The notes: a model not told the origin generated them from the letters alone. A DNA stretch of 64,000 bases from Treponema sp. (GCA_016286535.1 JAEESZ010000008.1:1-64000); one strand, 5' to 3'. Positions 8,741 to 18,487 are shown, numbered from the stretch's first letter. Program-made: numbers and translations.

Positions 8741-10561
8741 TTAAACCTTAAACTTCTTAACTTCAGAAGTTAATGAATCAATACTGTTTTTGTTTTCGAG
8801 GGTAAGGGTGTTTACAATATTTACTGCTTTATTAATCTGTTCAGCACCGCTTGCCATTTCATTCATACCACCGTTAATTTCTTCTGTAATGGCAGTCATG
8901 TTTCTTGCTTCGTTAGTAACCTGATTACTTCCTTCCAGCATCTGAACAGAACTCTGAGAAACTTTTTCTGCAATATTGTTCAGAATATTCATAGATTCTC
9001 TGATTTGAAGTCCGTTTTGCGATTGATTTTCCATATTTGTACGGATGGCTTCTTCTTGCTGGGCAACTGTGTTTACCTCCGTTGCAATCGAATTGAATTT
9101 ATCAACAACCTCATCTGCGTAGCCCATAACCAGATTTATAGAATCTGTAATTTTTACAAGTTTAGTTTCAATGTTCATTGTCTGTTCAGCAGAAGATTCA
9201 GCAAGTTTTCTAACTTCATCTGCAACTACTGCGAAACCTTTTCCTGAATCACCGGCGTGGGCAGCTTCAATTGCCGCATTCATGGCAAGAAGGTTTGTTT
9301 CTTCTGCAATTGCACTGATTACCGTACTGATTTCAAGAAGTCCCTTAGATTCTTCAGAAACTTCGCGGATGGCGTTTGTAATTTTTTCGAGAGCCAGACG
9401 ACCAGATTCTGAACTTTCTGAAAGGCGTCCAATATTCTGTCCGTTTTGAACAAGGGTAGAGGCAACCTTATCGATATTTATAATAAGCTCGTTTATGGCA
9501 TTTGAGGATTCTGAAATATTTGCGGTCTGCTCCCCAATCAATTTATTAAGATTTTCAATTCCTCCGGAAATATGTTCCATTGTAGTACTTGTTTCTGTAA
9601 CACTTGCAGACTGATTAATGGTCTGATTTTTAATACTCTGAATATTGGCAGAGATTTCATTTATGGCAGAAGCGGTTTCTGTCATGTTTGAAGCAAGTTC
9701 AGCGCCAACATTATTCAAATTATCAGACTGCTGCTGAACTGTAGCAACAAGCTCCCTGATTTTTTCAAATGTTTTGTTAAAATAGAGGGCCATATTACCA
9801 ATTTCATCTTTAGATTTTATATTAATTTTATGAGTTAAATCTCCTTCACCTTCAGAAATATCTTTGAGCATGCTTGCAAACTTTTTAATCGGTTTTGTAA
9901 TTTGTAAGGCAAGGAAGAAACCGATAGAAAGAATGATAAGGAAATCTACACATGAAGCAAAAATCACAAAGTTTTTAAGCCATACAGATTTTCCGCTTAT
10001 TCCAGAAAGGTTTTCATTCAGGTAAGAAATCTGTTCATCAATGAATTTTTCTACATGTTCATTAAGTTCTTCTGCGTAAGGGTCGAATTTTTCCATGAAT
10101 TCGTTTCCTTTGTCAGGACCAAATTCAATGTATGTATTAGCCATTTGCTGACCCATTTTGTAAAAGTCTTCAAAATCGACCTGTATTTCTTTAATTTCAT
10201 TGACCTGTTCTGTTAGATTTCTTTCTTTGTAAAGATCATAAAAGTCGTTCAATATTTCTCTTACAGAATTTGCATGACTTTCTGCTTCCTCAAAACCATC
10301 ATCATAGCCTTCTGCACCTCTTGTTGCAGAAATATCCGTAAGCCATTGCTGTACCTGAATAATATGTAATTGTAGATCTTTAGCCTTAAAGGTGTAGGGA
10401 ATAATCGTTTTTTCTGATTGACGGGCTAGTGATATAAAACTATTAGAATTTGTAACAGTGAAAAGCATTAATATTAAAATTGCCAGCGAAGCTATTATGT
10501 AGCCGAAAAAGATTTTAATAAAAAGAACGTTGTTATGTTTTGTTTTAGATGAGGAAGCCAT
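8741..10561 (-). CDS. Methyl-accepting chemotaxis protein
   Basis: This 606-residue chemoreceptor has TM1 at about 13-35, a helical periplasmic sensor domain (about 36-195), and TM2 at about 197-218. A HAMP domain follows ([23 protein letters not shown]), then a long cytoplasmic coiled coil. The conserved signalling tip reads [18 protein letters not shown] and [15 protein letters not shown]. The sensor looks like a four-helix bundle rather than Cache. No C-terminal CheR-binding pentapeptide is visible. It is a single gene with its own promoter and convergent neighbours, so its ligand cannot be inferred from context. Confidence 0.92.
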   Translation of the reverse strand: MASSSKTKHNNVLFIKIFFGYIIASLAILILMLFTVTNSNSFISLARQSEKTIIPYTFKAKDLQLHIIQVQQWLTDISATRGAEGYDDGFEEAESHANSVREILNDFYDLYKERNLTEQVNEIKEIQVDFEDFYKMGQQMANTYIEFGPDKGNEFMEKFDPYAEELNEHVEKFIDEQISYLNENLSGISGKSVWLKNFVIFASCVDFLIILSIGFFLALQITKPIKKFASMLKDISEGEGDLTHKINIKSKDEIGNMALYFNKTFEKIRELVATVQQQSDNLNNVGAELASNMTETASAINEISANIQSIKNQTINQSASVTETSTTMEHISGGIENLNKLIGEQTANISESSNAINELIINIDKVASTLVQNGQNIGRLSESSESGRLALEKITNAIREVSEESKGLLEISTVISAIAEETNLLAMNAAIEAAHAGDSGKGFAVVADEVRKLAESSAEQTMNIETKLVKITDSINLVMGYADEVVDKFNSIATEVNTVAQQEEAIRTNMENQSQNGLQIRESMNILNNIAEKVSQSSVQMLEGSNQVTNEARNMTAITEEINGGMNEMASGAEQINKAVNIVNTLTLENKNSIDSLTSEVKKFKV

Positions 10562-10617
10562 AATAAAATCTCTCTTATAAAATAATATAATATACTTATA
10601 AAAATATATCCTATTTA

Positions 10618-10645
10618 ATTATATTGTCTCTTATTATCTAGTCAA
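10618..10645 (-). promoter_or_regulatory. Sigma70-type promoter of the chemoreceptor
   Basis: On the minus strand, TTGACT (10645-10640), a 16-bp spacer and TATAAT (10623-10618) lie about 57-84 nt upstream of the chemoreceptor start. The predicted leader is about 50 nt and carries an AGAGAG ribosome site. Confidence 0.65.
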
Positions 10646-10682
10646 GAAAAAGAAAAAAAGTTAAAAAGGCCAGCCTTGTTAG

Positions 10683-10711
10683 TTGACAATAATAAATAAA
10701 AGTTGTAATAT
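10683..10711 (+). promoter_or_regulatory. Consensus promoter of the beta-barrel gene
   Basis: TTGACA (10683-10688), a 17-bp spacer and TAATAT (10706-10711) form one of the best sigma70 matches in the window. The predicted start is near 10718, immediately before a run of leader hairpins. Confidence 0.75.
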
Positions 10712-10718
10712 TCTGGCC

Positions 10719-10785
10719 GTTAGTTAAAACTAACATAATCTCCGTATGGAGATAAAAAAAGTCTTTGGGTTGAATAAAATTACCC
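10719..10785 (+). promoter_or_regulatory. Hairpin-rich 5' leader
   Basis: The roughly 85-nt leader contains three small perfect stem-loops: 719-734 (GTTAGT/ACTAAC), 738-753 (ATCTCC/GGAGAT) and 767-785 (GGGT/ACCC), numbering after 10000. The ribosome site AAAGGAAA follows. Stacked 5' hairpins like these often protect abundant outer-membrane-protein mRNAs or bind regulators. Which of these applies here is not shown. Confidence 0.5.
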
Positions 10786-10803
10786 GAAAAAAAGGAAAAA
10801 TTT

Positions 10804-11805
10804 ATGCTTAAAAAAATGTTTTCTGGAATTTGTTTATCAGCTTTGATAATGGGAGCAGCTTTTGCAGATGAAAGCTTTACTTTTTCTAATGAACTGTCTT
10901 CTGATATAGTTTCTATTTCCGGTGGAAATGCAGAATTTGCAGGAATTAACGATGAAGTTTCTGTAGAATTTAAGACTGAACGCTTTGATGCCGCAATTAC
11001 AGCTTCTATGGCTCTTTCTTCTTTCGATACAGGAAGTGGAAATGCCCTTTACTTTGGTTATAATGCAGATTCTGCATATGCTTTGGGAATTGAAGACTGG
11101 TACATTGAATTCCGTCCTTTTGATATCTTAACTTTTGGTATTAATGATACAATTAATACTTCAGGTTCATATCTCCCTGTAGCAGATGCAAATGCTGCCA
11201 ACGGAAATATCGGTTCAGAAATTGCACTTGTTCTTAGACCTGTAAAAGGTTTACGTTTGAGCGCAGGAATGGGAAAGGTAAATTACTTTGGTAAAAATAC
11301 TCCTTCTAAACCTGTTGTTAATTTTGGTGCAGATTATGAAAACGAAATCTTTTCTGCAGGCCTTGCATTTACTGATCTTGCAAACGATTTTGGTTTTGGT
11401 ATCTTTGCGTCTTTTACAGGACTTGAAGGTTTAAGCCTTACAAGCGGTTATTCATACAACGATAAGGGAGATCTTCCTGTTACAGGAAATATCTTCCTCT
11501 TTGGTGCTGCTTACGAAAAAAATGCCCTTTCTTTAGCCTGTGATTTTGCTTCAAACTTTGCTAAAGATGCTTCAGATAACCTTTATCTTGCAGGAACTGC
11601 TGCTTACCAGTTTACAGATTTAATTGCTGCTGCCTTTACAACATCTTTTGTAACAGGCCTTGCTTCAGATGCTTCTAAAGTTATTACAATTGAACCGGAT
11701 GTAATCTTCACATTCGGAAACAACGAAGTTTCTGCAGGAATCTGCTTTGAAATTGCTGATGCCCTTACAGTAACTTTACCAGTAAGCTGGACATATAGCC
11801 TTTAA
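10804..11805 (+). CDS. Outer-membrane beta-barrel-like protein
   Basis: This 333-residue protein has a clear signal peptide (about 1-21, ending AFADE). Alternating aromatic/hydrophobic beta-strand patterns run throughout (FGYNADSAYALGIEDWYIEF; FSAGLAFTDL; VSAGICFEI), ending in a short strand with Trp and Tyr (VSWTYSL). The pattern suits a spirochaetal outer-membrane barrel or porin-like protein. I do not recognise a specific family. It stands alone between a consensus promoter and a strong terminator, so it may be highly expressed. Confidence 0.65.
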   Translation: MLKKMFSGICLSALIMGAAFADESFTFSNELSSDIVSISGGNAEFAGINDEVSVEFKTERFDAAITASMALSSFDTGSGNALYFGYNADSAYALGIEDWYIEFRPFDILTFGINDTINTSGSYLPVADANAANGNIGSEIALVLRPVKGLRLSAGMGKVNYFGKNTPSKPVVNFGADYENEIFSAGLAFTDLANDFGFGIFASFTGLEGLSLTSGYSYNDKGDLPVTGNIFLFGAAYEKNALSLACDFASNFAKDASDNLYLAGTAAYQFTDLIAAAFTTSFVTGLASDASKVITIEPDVIFTFGNNEVSAGICFEIADALTVTLPVSWTYSL

Positions 11806-11825
11806 TTAAAAATATCGCTAAAATC

Positions 11826-11868
11826 ATACCATTCTGCCTTTTATAAATGCAGGATGGTATTTTTTTTA
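11826..11868 (+). terminator. Intrinsic terminator
   Basis: A 12-bp stem (826-837 with 849-860 after 11000, one G-U pair) and an 11-nt loop are followed by nine T. It ends the beta-barrel transcript and overlaps the upstream in-frame ATG of the next gene at 11854. Confidence 0.85.
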
Positions 11869-11880
11869 ACGGGACAATAT

Positions 11881-12702
11881 ATGCAGAAACTGGATGTTAA
11901 ATTAATTGCTTTGGATCTGGACGATACTCTTTTAGATAATAACCGCGGCATAAGCGATGCAAATGTAAAAGCCCTGCAGGAATGTGCAAAACGCGGGATT
12001 TATATAGTTCTTTGTTCCGGAAGGGCAGAGAATGCAATTTTACCATTTGTACGCAGACTTGAAATTGCCGGAATGGAGCAGGGCCGCTATCTGATTGCCA
12101 TAAATGGCTGCAGTATTTTTGATATGCATAAAAGAAATCAGATTTTTTGCAGTAAGGTGGACAGCAGCGTTCTTTTAAGGGTTAATCAGATTGCAGAAGA
12201 ATACGGCTTAAAATCTGAAGTTTATACACCAGATACCATTTACTATAACAAATGTACAGAATGGACTAAGCTTGATGTAGATTTGTGCGGCCTTAAGGGG
12301 CAGGAAGTAGAGGATTACGAAAATCTTTTAAGGCAGGGCTTTACCAAAATGCTGGTTCCCGGAGATCCTGAACTTTTACAGACTTTACAAAAACAGTTAA
12401 AGGAGGAACTTGGTTCTAAAGCCGTAATTTTTACAAGTAAACCCTACTTTCTTGAAATTCTTCCTCCTGCCTGTGGAAAAGGGGAGGCTGTTTCTTATCT
12501 TGCAAAGCATATCGGCATTCCTGTTGAAAAAACAATGGGCTTTGGCGACTCTATGAATGATGAATCAATGTTCAAATTATGCGGATATGGAATTGCCATG
12601 CAGAATGCCCTTCCATATATAAAAAGCATTGCAAGTTATGTAACCCGCCTGGACAATAATAACAGCGGAATTGCTGATTTTTTAAGGGAATATGTACTGT
12701 AA
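11881..12702 (+). CDS. Cof-type HAD phosphatase
   Basis: This 273-residue cytoplasmic hydrolase belongs to the haloacid-dehalogenase superfamily, Cof subfamily. It has DLDDTLL (the nucleophile motif near residue 12), a Cof cap insertion in the middle, GKGEAV and GFGDSMND (metal-binding acid pair) near the end. Substrates are probably sugar or nucleotide phosphates. I chose ATG 11881 rather than the in-frame ATG at 11854, because the earlier codon sits inside the terminator hairpin of the upstream gene. No good ribosome site is visible (only GGGAC). Confidence 0.85.
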   Translation: MQKLDVKLIALDLDDTLLDNNRGISDANVKALQECAKRGIYIVLCSGRAENAILPFVRRLEIAGMEQGRYLIAINGCSIFDMHKRNQIFCSKVDSSVLLRVNQIAEEYGLKSEVYTPDTIYYNKCTEWTKLDVDLCGLKGQEVEDYENLLRQGFTKMLVPGDPELLQTLQKQLKEELGSKAVIFTSKPYFLEILPPACGKGEAVSYLAKHIGIPVEKTMGFGDSMNDESMFKLCGYGIAMQNALPYIKSIASYVTRLDNNNSGIADFLREYVL

Positions 12703-12727
12703 AAAGTAAAATAGCCCGTAAAAAAAT

Positions 12728-12792
12728 AAGGCTGCCCGTGAAAAGTTTTTGAAGTGCACTTCATTTGAAAACTCCGGGGCAGCCCTTTTTTT
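12728..12792. terminator. Bidirectional terminator
   Basis: Arms 12730-12737 (GGCTGCCC) and 12777-12784 (GGGCAGCC) form the outer stem. Inside are AGTTTT/AAAACT pairing and a 12-bp palindrome GAAGTGCACTTC. T-runs occur on both sides, so it serves both the HAD gene and the convergent met operon. Confidence 0.85.
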
Positions 12793-12824
12793 GCTTTGAT
12801 CAGCTTACTGAAAAATTTCTGGAA

Positions 12825-13601
12825 TTAGAATACAGTAATAACATCTCCGTTTGGATATTTTTTTGTAATGTATTCTTTTACCTTATCGCTCTGTAAAGCT
12901 TTTACTAAGGCCTGGATTTCTGCCTTATTTTCGTTACCGGCTTTTACTGCAATAATGTTTACGTATGGCGAAGAAGAACCTTCAACAAAAAGTCCGTCTT
13001 TTGCAGCAGAAAGTCCTGCTGGAATTGCATAGTTTCCATTAATAACAGCAGCGTCTACGTCGTTAAGAGTTCTTGGTAATGAAGCAGCTTCAATTTCGCG
13101 GAACTTTAATTTTAAAGGATTTGATTTTACATCAAGTGGAGTAGCGGTAAGACCTGCTCCTTCTCTTAAAGTAATTAAACCTGCTTCCTGAAGAAGAAGA
13201 AGGGCACGGCCTTCGTTTGTAGGGTCATTAGGAATTGCAATAGAAGCCTTCTTTTTCAAGTCTTTTACAGATTTTACTTTGTTTGAATAAAGGGCAAATG
13301 GTTCAACGTGAATTCCACCTGCATTTACCAGGTGATATCCTTTTTCTTCATTGAAAGAATTAAGATATGGAATGTGCTGGAAATAGTTTGCATCAAGGTC
13401 ACCTGCTTCTACGGCATCGTTTGGTGTAACATAATCTGTGAATTCAATTACTTTTAAAGTAATTCCCTGGGCAGCTAAATCATCTTTTATAAGATTAAGA
13501 AGTTCTGCGTGAGGTTCTGGAGTTGCACCAACTTTAAGAGTCTGTGCAAAAAGGCTTGCTGCAAGAAGTGCAATTCCTGCAAGTGATAATAATTTTTTCA
13601 T
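12825..13601 (-). CDS. metQ: Methionine ABC transporter binding protein MetQ
   Basis: This 258-residue NlpA/MetQ-family solute-binding protein starts LKVGATPEPHAELLN after the signal and contains DYVTPNDAVEAGDLDANYFQH and SIAIPNDPTNEGRALLLLQEAGLI. These are hallmarks of D/L-methionine binding proteins. Unlike many MetQ proteins it has no lipobox cysteine: the signal ends LFAQT, so it is probably cleaved as a soluble periplasmic protein. It follows metI by 83 bp, has its own candidate promoter and an AAGGAG site, and may be made in excess over the membrane subunits. Confidence 0.88.
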   Translation of the reverse strand: MKKLLSLAGIALLAASLFAQTLKVGATPEPHAELLNLIKDDLAAQGITLKVIEFTDYVTPNDAVEAGDLDANYFQHIPYLNSFNEEKGYHLVNAGGIHVEPFALYSNKVKSVKDLKKKASIAIPNDPTNEGRALLLLQEAGLITLREGAGLTATPLDVKSNPLKLKFREIEAASLPRTLNDVDAAVINGNYAIPAGLSAAKDGLFVEGSSSPYVNIIAVKAGNENKAEIQALVKALQSDKVKEYITKKYPNGDVITVF

Positions 13602-13639
13602 AAGTTATCTCCTTTTCTTTTGTATTTTTAATACCTAGT

Positions 13640-13668
13640 AATTTAGTAGGTTTAATGTTTTTAGTCAA
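13640..13668 (-). promoter_or_regulatory. Internal promoter of metQ
   Basis: On the minus strand, TTGACT (13668-13663), a 17-bp spacer and TAAATT (13645-13640) lie in the 83-bp metI-metQ gap. The predicted leader of about 30 nt includes AAGGAG. This would allow extra binding-protein synthesis. Confidence 0.5.
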
Positions 13669-13684
13669 TAGACTTTGTGATTTT

Positions 13685-14338
13685 TTATCTCTTTGACATC
13701 ATTTTATTTACAATTTTTGTTCCGGCGAACTGGATCAGGGCAACCATAATAATGATTACAATTACAGAGGCAATCATAATTCCGGTTTTAAAACGCTGGT
13801 AACCGTAACGAATGGCAAGGTCACCAAGGCCTCCGCCGCCCAAGGTTCCTGCCATGGCAGAATAACCAATCAGATTTATGATTGTAAGGGTTATTCCGGA
13901 AATTACGGAAGGTAAGGCTTCAGGAATGAGGACCTTGTAAATAATCTGCCAGTTGGTTGAGCCCATTGCCCTTGCGGCCTGAATCATACCGGGATCAACA
14001 TCGTTCAAGGCTGTTTCTGTAATTCTTGCAACAAAGGGGGCTGCCGCAACTGAAAGGGGAATAATGGCAGCCGCTGTTCCAATTGCAGTGCCCAGAATAC
14101 GTCTTGTAAGAGGCAAAAGAACTATCATAAGAATTACAAAAGGAAAAGAACGGAATACATCAATAATTCTGCTTAAAATTGAATTAAAAAGAGGTTTTGG
14201 GGTAATTCCAAAACTGTTTGTTACATTCAGGAGAACTCCCAGAGGAAAGCCTATTATGAGGGCAAAAATAGTCGAAAAAATAACCATCAATAAAGTCTGA
14301 AGGGTAGAAGTTCCTACCAAAATAAAAATCTGATTCAT
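13685..14338 (-). CDS. metI: Methionine ABC transporter permease MetI
   Basis: This 217-residue inner-membrane permease has about five hydrophobic segments and the coupling loop AARAMGSTNWQIIYKVLIPEA near 140, typical of MetI. GGGGLGDLAIRYGYQRF near the C terminus is also characteristic. The start codon overlaps the end of metN by one base, indicating co-translation. Confidence 0.9.
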   Translation of the reverse strand: MNQIFILVGTSTLQTLLMVIFSTIFALIIGFPLGVLLNVTNSFGITPKPLFNSILSRIIDVFRSFPFVILMIVLLPLTRRILGTAIGTAAAIIPLSVAAAPFVARITETALNDVDPGMIQAARAMGSTNWQIIYKVLIPEALPSVISGITLTIINLIGYSAMAGTLGGGGLGDLAIRYGYQRFKTGIMIASVIVIIIMVALIQFAGTKIVNKMMSKR

Positions 14339-15357
14339 TACTTATCCTCCTCAATTTCTATGCCTTCTTCTTTAAGGAAGGAAATGGCTTTCTGAACTTC
14401 TTCTTCAGGGCCCAAAATATCAATAATCATAGAGCCTATGTCTTCGTTTGGAAGGTGCTGAATTCCTCCTGCCCGAATATTTATATCAACATTAAATTTT
14501 TTACAAAGACTGCTGATTACAGGCCTGCTGGTTGCTTCGTTTATAAAGCGGAGAATATATTTTCCACCTTCCTGTGACCATCTGAGCAGGCCTTCATTAC
14601 TGTCATCACCCTGGTTTTGAACAATATTTTTAATAAAGGCTTTTGTAGTCTGAGTCTGAGGATTTGTAAAAATCTGACTAACGGTGTTTTCTTCAACTAC
14701 CTTTCCGTTTTCTATTACTGCTACATATTCACAGGCATCGCGGACAACTTCCATCTGATGGGTAATCATAACTACTGTAAGGTTCATTTTTTTCTGAATT
14801 TCACGGATTAAATCCAGAATGGAACGGGTAGTCTGAGGGTCAAGGGCAGAGGTTGCCTCGTCGCAGAATAGAATATCAGGATTTGTAGCAAGGGCTCTGG
14901 CAATGGCAATCCTCTGTTTTTGTCCACCGCTTAAGGTAGAAATTGGTGCATTTGCCCTGTCTGCAAGGCCTACCAGGCTCAGCATTTCCTGAACTCTCTG
15001 TTCAATTTCATCTTTTGGTCTTCCGCAGATTTCCAGAGGATAGGCAACGTTTCTGGCTGCAGTTCTTGAAGTGAAAAGATTAAAATTCTGAAAGATCATA
15101 CCAATCTTTCTTCGTCTTTGAATTAATGATTTTTTTGAAAGGTTATCAACTCTTTCTTCGTTGTAGTAAACGGCTCCGCTGTCAGGTTTTTCAAGCAGGC
15201 TGATTAATCTTACCAGGGAAGATTTTCCTGCTCCCGATTTTCCAATAATTCCAAAAATTGTATTATCAGGGATATTTAAAGAAATATCGTTTACAGCTTC
15301 AATAAAACCGTCTTTTGTTTTGTAGGTTTTTTTAAGGTTTTCCAGTTTAATTTGCAT
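14338..15357 (-). CDS. metN: Methionine ABC transporter ATPase MetN
   Basis: This 339-residue ATPase has Walker A GKSGAGKSS (39-47), the signature LSGGQKQR, Walker B ILFCDEATSALD and the H-loop ITHQ. The C-terminal segment (about 265-339) is a NIL domain, which in MetN binds methionine and inhibits transport, giving post-translational feedback. It is the first gene of metN-metI-metQ. The 55-bp divergent gap upstream is too short for a SAM riboswitch. The predicted start lacks a clear ribosome site. Confidence 0.9.
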   Translation of the reverse strand: MQIKLENLKKTYKTKDGFIEAVNDISLNIPDNTIFGIIGKSGAGKSSLVRLISLLEKPDSGAVYYNEERVDNLSKKSLIQRRRKIGMIFQNFNLFTSRTAARNVAYPLEICGRPKDEIEQRVQEMLSLVGLADRANAPISTLSGGQKQRIAIARALATNPDILFCDEATSALDPQTTRSILDLIREIQKKMNLTVVMITHQMEVVRDACEYVAVIENGKVVEENTVSQIFTNPQTQTTKAFIKNIVQNQGDDSNEGLLRWSQEGGKYILRFINEATSRPVISSLCKKFNVDINIRAGGIQHLPNEDIGSMIIDILGPEEEVQKAISFLKEEGIEIEEDK

Positions 15358-15400
15358 AGTAAAATAATGCTAAAAAAAGAATTTTTTTGCAATATTATGT

Positions 15401-15406
15401 TATAAT
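15401..15406 (+). promoter_or_regulatory. Extended -10 box, leaderless start
   Basis: TATAAT at 15401-15406 is preceded by TG at the extended -10 position (15398-15399). The ATG of the cyclase gene follows exactly 6 nt later, at the expected transcription start. No good -35 is visible 17 bp upstream, which the extended -10 could compensate. No ribosome site exists. Confidence 0.55.
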
Positions 15407-15412
15407 TTCAAT

Positions 15413-18400
15413 ATGAAGAGAAAAGGTTTATTACTAATTTGTTTAATTATTTCATTAAATTTATATGCCCAGTTTTCAAGTTCAAGCGACTTCGTAACAA
15501 GAATCTGGACTACTGCCGACGGACTTCCTGCCAATTCAGTTTCAAGTGTTATTCAAACTTCAGACGGTTATATGTATTTTGGAACCTATGAAGGTCTTGT
15601 AAAATTTGACGGATATGATTTTATTACCATAAATAAGTATTCTGATTATCAGGGAAAAAAATACGGCTTTGTTTCTGCCCGTGCTTTGCTTGAAGATTCT
15701 GAGGGAAACTTATGGGTTGGTTCAAATGATGAGGGTGTTTATAAAATTGAGGGCGATTCCTGCATCAGCTTTACAACTGCAGACGGTCTTTGCAATAACT
15801 CTGTAAGAAGTCTTGCCGAAGATAAAAATCACAATATCTGGGTTGGTACAGCTTCCGGTATTGTATATATCACACCATCAGGAAAAATAGAAAAGCCTGA
15901 ATGTGTAGATGATGTAGATTTGAGTCATGTTCTGGTAGAAAAGCTTTACTGCGATACCGCTGGAAGAATATGGATGCTTACCAACGATGTAAAAGGCCTT
16001 TATATTTATGGTGAAAAAGCCTTTATACGTTATAAAGACCTGGATTTTATGGGGGACTATATTGCAAGCGGAATTGGTCAGGATTCAAGCGGTACTTTCT
16101 GGTTCAGTCTTGGAGCCAAGGGCATTGTAAAAATCAATACAAGTCTTATTGCGCCTGTAAAAACAGATACAATTCTGGACACAATGGAAGTATTTAATAT
16201 TTATTGTGACAGCAGCGGAGCCCTCTGGTTTGGAGCAGAAAAAGGCCTTGTTTGTTATAAAAACGGTGAATTTTCAGAGTTTACAGAAAATGCTTCCTTT
16301 AGAAATACAACCATCTCAAGCATTATTGGAGACAGGGAAGGAAACATTTGGGTAACAACAGATTCTACCGGAGTTGGAAAAATCAGTCCCGGTAAATTCA
16401 GAATGAAAAATATTGATACTCCGGTAAACTCTATTGCCGAAGGAAAAGACGGTCTTGTATGGATTGGTTCCGACCGTGGTCTTTTATGTTATAAAAACGA
16501 AGAAGAAATAACAAATGAACTTACTCAGTATTGCAGTGGTACAAGAGTCCGTCATGTAGCAGTTACAGAGGAAGGGGATATTTTAGTAAACTGTTATACA
16601 AAGCCTTCTCAGGTAATTATGACTAAAGAGGGGATTAAATCCTGGTCAACAGATAACGGCCTTGTTGGAGATAAAACCCGTGTTTCATTAAAAATTAATA
16701 ATGGGGATATTTACTGTGGAACTACAAAGGGCCTTTCTGTTATTCATACTGATGGTACTATTGCTAATTTTACGGTAGAGCAGGGCTTTGAATGCGATTA
16801 CATAATGAGCCTTTACCAGGATGAAAACGGAATTATCTGGGTTGGTACAGACGGCGGCGGAATCTATCTTTTAAAAGATGAAAAAATAATCAGAAACATT
16901 TCTACCTCAAACGGATTAATTGGAAATGTTGTATTTAAGATTTCCCAGGATAAGGAAAAAAATTACTGGGTTTGTACCGGTTCCGGTCTTACATGTATTT
17001 TTGCCCTGCAGGGAAGTTCAATTTACGACAAAAATGAAATGCTTCCAATGTGCAGCTATACTTCTGCAGACGGACTTGGTTCAGATTCAATTTTCCAGCT
17101 GCTTGTAGATGACAACGATTTTGCATGGATGGTAAGTAACCGGGGAATTTCTTCTGTTCCATTTTATCAGTTCAAGGAATTTTATTCGGGAATTATACGT
17201 CACCTGGACTGTAAGTTCTATACAGTAAATGACGGTTTAAAATCTTCCGGTACAAACTCAACTGCCCTGAGCATGAAGGACCGTTACGGCCGCCTCTGGT
17301 TTACAATGGCAGACGGTTTCGCAATTTATGATCCGGTCAGAGCACGAAGTGTAAAAGTTTTACCAATCATACAGCTGCTTGAAGTTCAGGTTGATGACGT
17401 AAAATATAATAAATTTGATGCACCTATAATTATTCCTCCAAATACAAAACATATAGATGTAAGATATACAGGCTTGAGTTATACAGCCTCAGAAAGAAAC
17501 CGCTTCAGCTATAAACTTGAAGGCTTTGATAATAATTTCTGCGAGTATACTTCAAACCGTCACATTTCTTATACAAATCTTCCTTTTGGAAAATATACTT
17601 TCTATGTAAATGTAATTAATGCGGAAGATTTAGCCTGCAGTTCACCGGCCAAGGTTGTCTTTTTTCAGCAGGCCTACTTCTGGCAGCGCCCCTGGTTCTG
17701 GATCTGCATTGCTTCCATCTTAATAGTTTTTGTAATTGTTCTTTTTGTAATTATAAATGTTGTAAATAAAAGACGTCAGCTTCTTTTGCAGTCAAAAATT
17801 GATATGGCTACAGTTGAGCTAAAAATTGCTAAGGATGAATCTGATCGTCTGCTTGAAAGTATTTTACCAACTTCCATTGCCAATGAATTAAAACAATCCT
17901 GGGCAGGGGAATATAAGACTATAGCTGATCATTATGATGAAGTTACTGTATTATTCTCTGATATTGTTTCTTTTACCGATACAACCAGCAATTATTCTGC
18001 AGAAGATATTGTAAGCTCCCTTAATGCCCTTATCCGAATGTTTGATAAAAGAGCTAAAAAAATGGGGGTAGAAAAAATTAAAACAATAGGCGATGCTTAT
18101 ATGGCTGCCTGTGGTGTTCCTGTTCCAAACGAGCACCATGCAGAGGTAATTTTAAAATTTGCAGTAGGAATGTATAAGGATCTTGCCAAATACAACGAGA
18201 CTGCAAAAATAAAATTCCACATCAGGGTTGGAATCAACTCTGGACCGGTAATTGCCGGTATTATTGGAGAGAATAAGTTTATATATGATATCTGGGGTGA
18301 TACTGTAAATGTTGCAAGCCGCATGGAAACTAACTGTAATCCGGGTCATATACGTCTTACAGAGGCTGTAAAAGCAAACCTTGAAAAAGATAATCATCAT

Positions 18401-18475
18401 TTTGAATACAGGGAAGAAATTATTGATGTCAAAGGTAAAGGTTTAATGACAACCTATGAACTCCCTAAAAACTAA
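15413..18475 (+). CDS. Propeller-sensor class III adenylyl cyclase
   Basis: This 1020-residue membrane signalling protein has a signal peptide (1-19). It carries at least eleven two-component-regulator propeller repeats (NLWVGSNDEGVYKI type) over about 25-640, probably forming two seven-bladed propellers. A Y_Y_Y domain lies at about 660-735, one TM segment at about 761-785, and a cytoplasmic class III nucleotide cyclase from about 840. The cyclase keeps both metal aspartates (LFSDIVSFTD; TIGDAY), the purine-selecting Lys and Asp of adenylyl cyclases (KIKTIGD, DIWGD) and the Asn/Arg pair (NVASRM). This extracellular architecture is known from Bacteroidetes hybrid two-component systems that sense polysaccharide fragments; here the output is cAMP. 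A fucosidase gene follows 12 bp later. Divergent from metN. Confidence 0.88.
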   Translation: MKRKGLLLICLIISLNLYAQFSSSSDFVTRIWTTADGLPANSVSSVIQTSDGYMYFGTYEGLVKFDGYDFITINKYSDYQGKKYGFVSARALLEDSEGNLWVGSNDEGVYKIEGDSCISFTTADGLCNNSVRSLAEDKNHNIWVGTASGIVYITPSGKIEKPECVDDVDLSHVLVEKLYCDTAGRIWMLTNDVKGLYIYGEKAFIRYKDLDFMGDYIASGIGQDSSGTFWFSLGAKGIVKINTSLIAPVKTDTILDTMEVFNIYCDSSGALWFGAEKGLVCYKNGEFSEFTENASFRNTTISSIIGDREGNIWVTTDSTGVGKISPGKFRMKNIDTPVNSIAEGKDGLVWIGSDRGLLCYKNEEEITNELTQYCSGTRVRHVAVTEEGDILVNCYTKPSQVIMTKEGIKSWSTDNGLVGDKTRVSLKINNGDIYCGTTKGLSVIHTDGTIANFTVEQGFECDYIMSLYQDENGIIWVGTDGGGIYLLKDEKIIRNISTSNGLIGNVVFKISQDKEKNYWVCTGSGLTCIFALQGSSIYDKNEMLPMCSYTSADGLGSDSIFQLLVDDNDFAWMVSNRGISSVPFYQFKEFYSGIIRHLDCKFYTVNDGLKSSGTNSTALSMKDRYGRLWFTMADGFAIYDPVRARSVKVLPIIQLLEVQVDDVKYNKFDAPIIIPPNTKHIDVRYTGLSYTASERNRFSYKLEGFDNNFCEYTSNRHISYTNLPFGKYTFYVNVINAEDLACSSPAKVVFFQQAYFWQRPWFWICIASILIVFVIVLFVIINVVNKRRQLLLQSKIDMATVELKIAKDESDRLLESILPTSIANELKQSWAGEYKTIADHYDEVTVLFSDIVSFTDTTSNYSAEDIVSSLNALIRMFDKRAKKMGVEKIKTIGDAYMAACGVPVPNEHHAEVILKFAVGMYKDLAKYNETAKIKFHIRVGINSGPVIAGIIGENKFIYDIWGDTVNVASRMETNCNPGHIRLTEAVKANLEKDNHHFEYREEIIDVKGKGLMTTYELPKN

Positions 18476-18487
18476 AAAGGACTTTTT

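Noticed and set aside
11854..11880. Upstream ATG for the HAD phosphatase
   Set aside because: The codon lies inside the terminator stem of the preceding gene, and the extra residues (MVFFLTGQY) are not part of the family. ATG 11881 fits better.
15358..15412. SAM riboswitch or T-box upstream of metN
   Set aside because: The gap is 55 bp, largely A/T, and lacks the needed stems.
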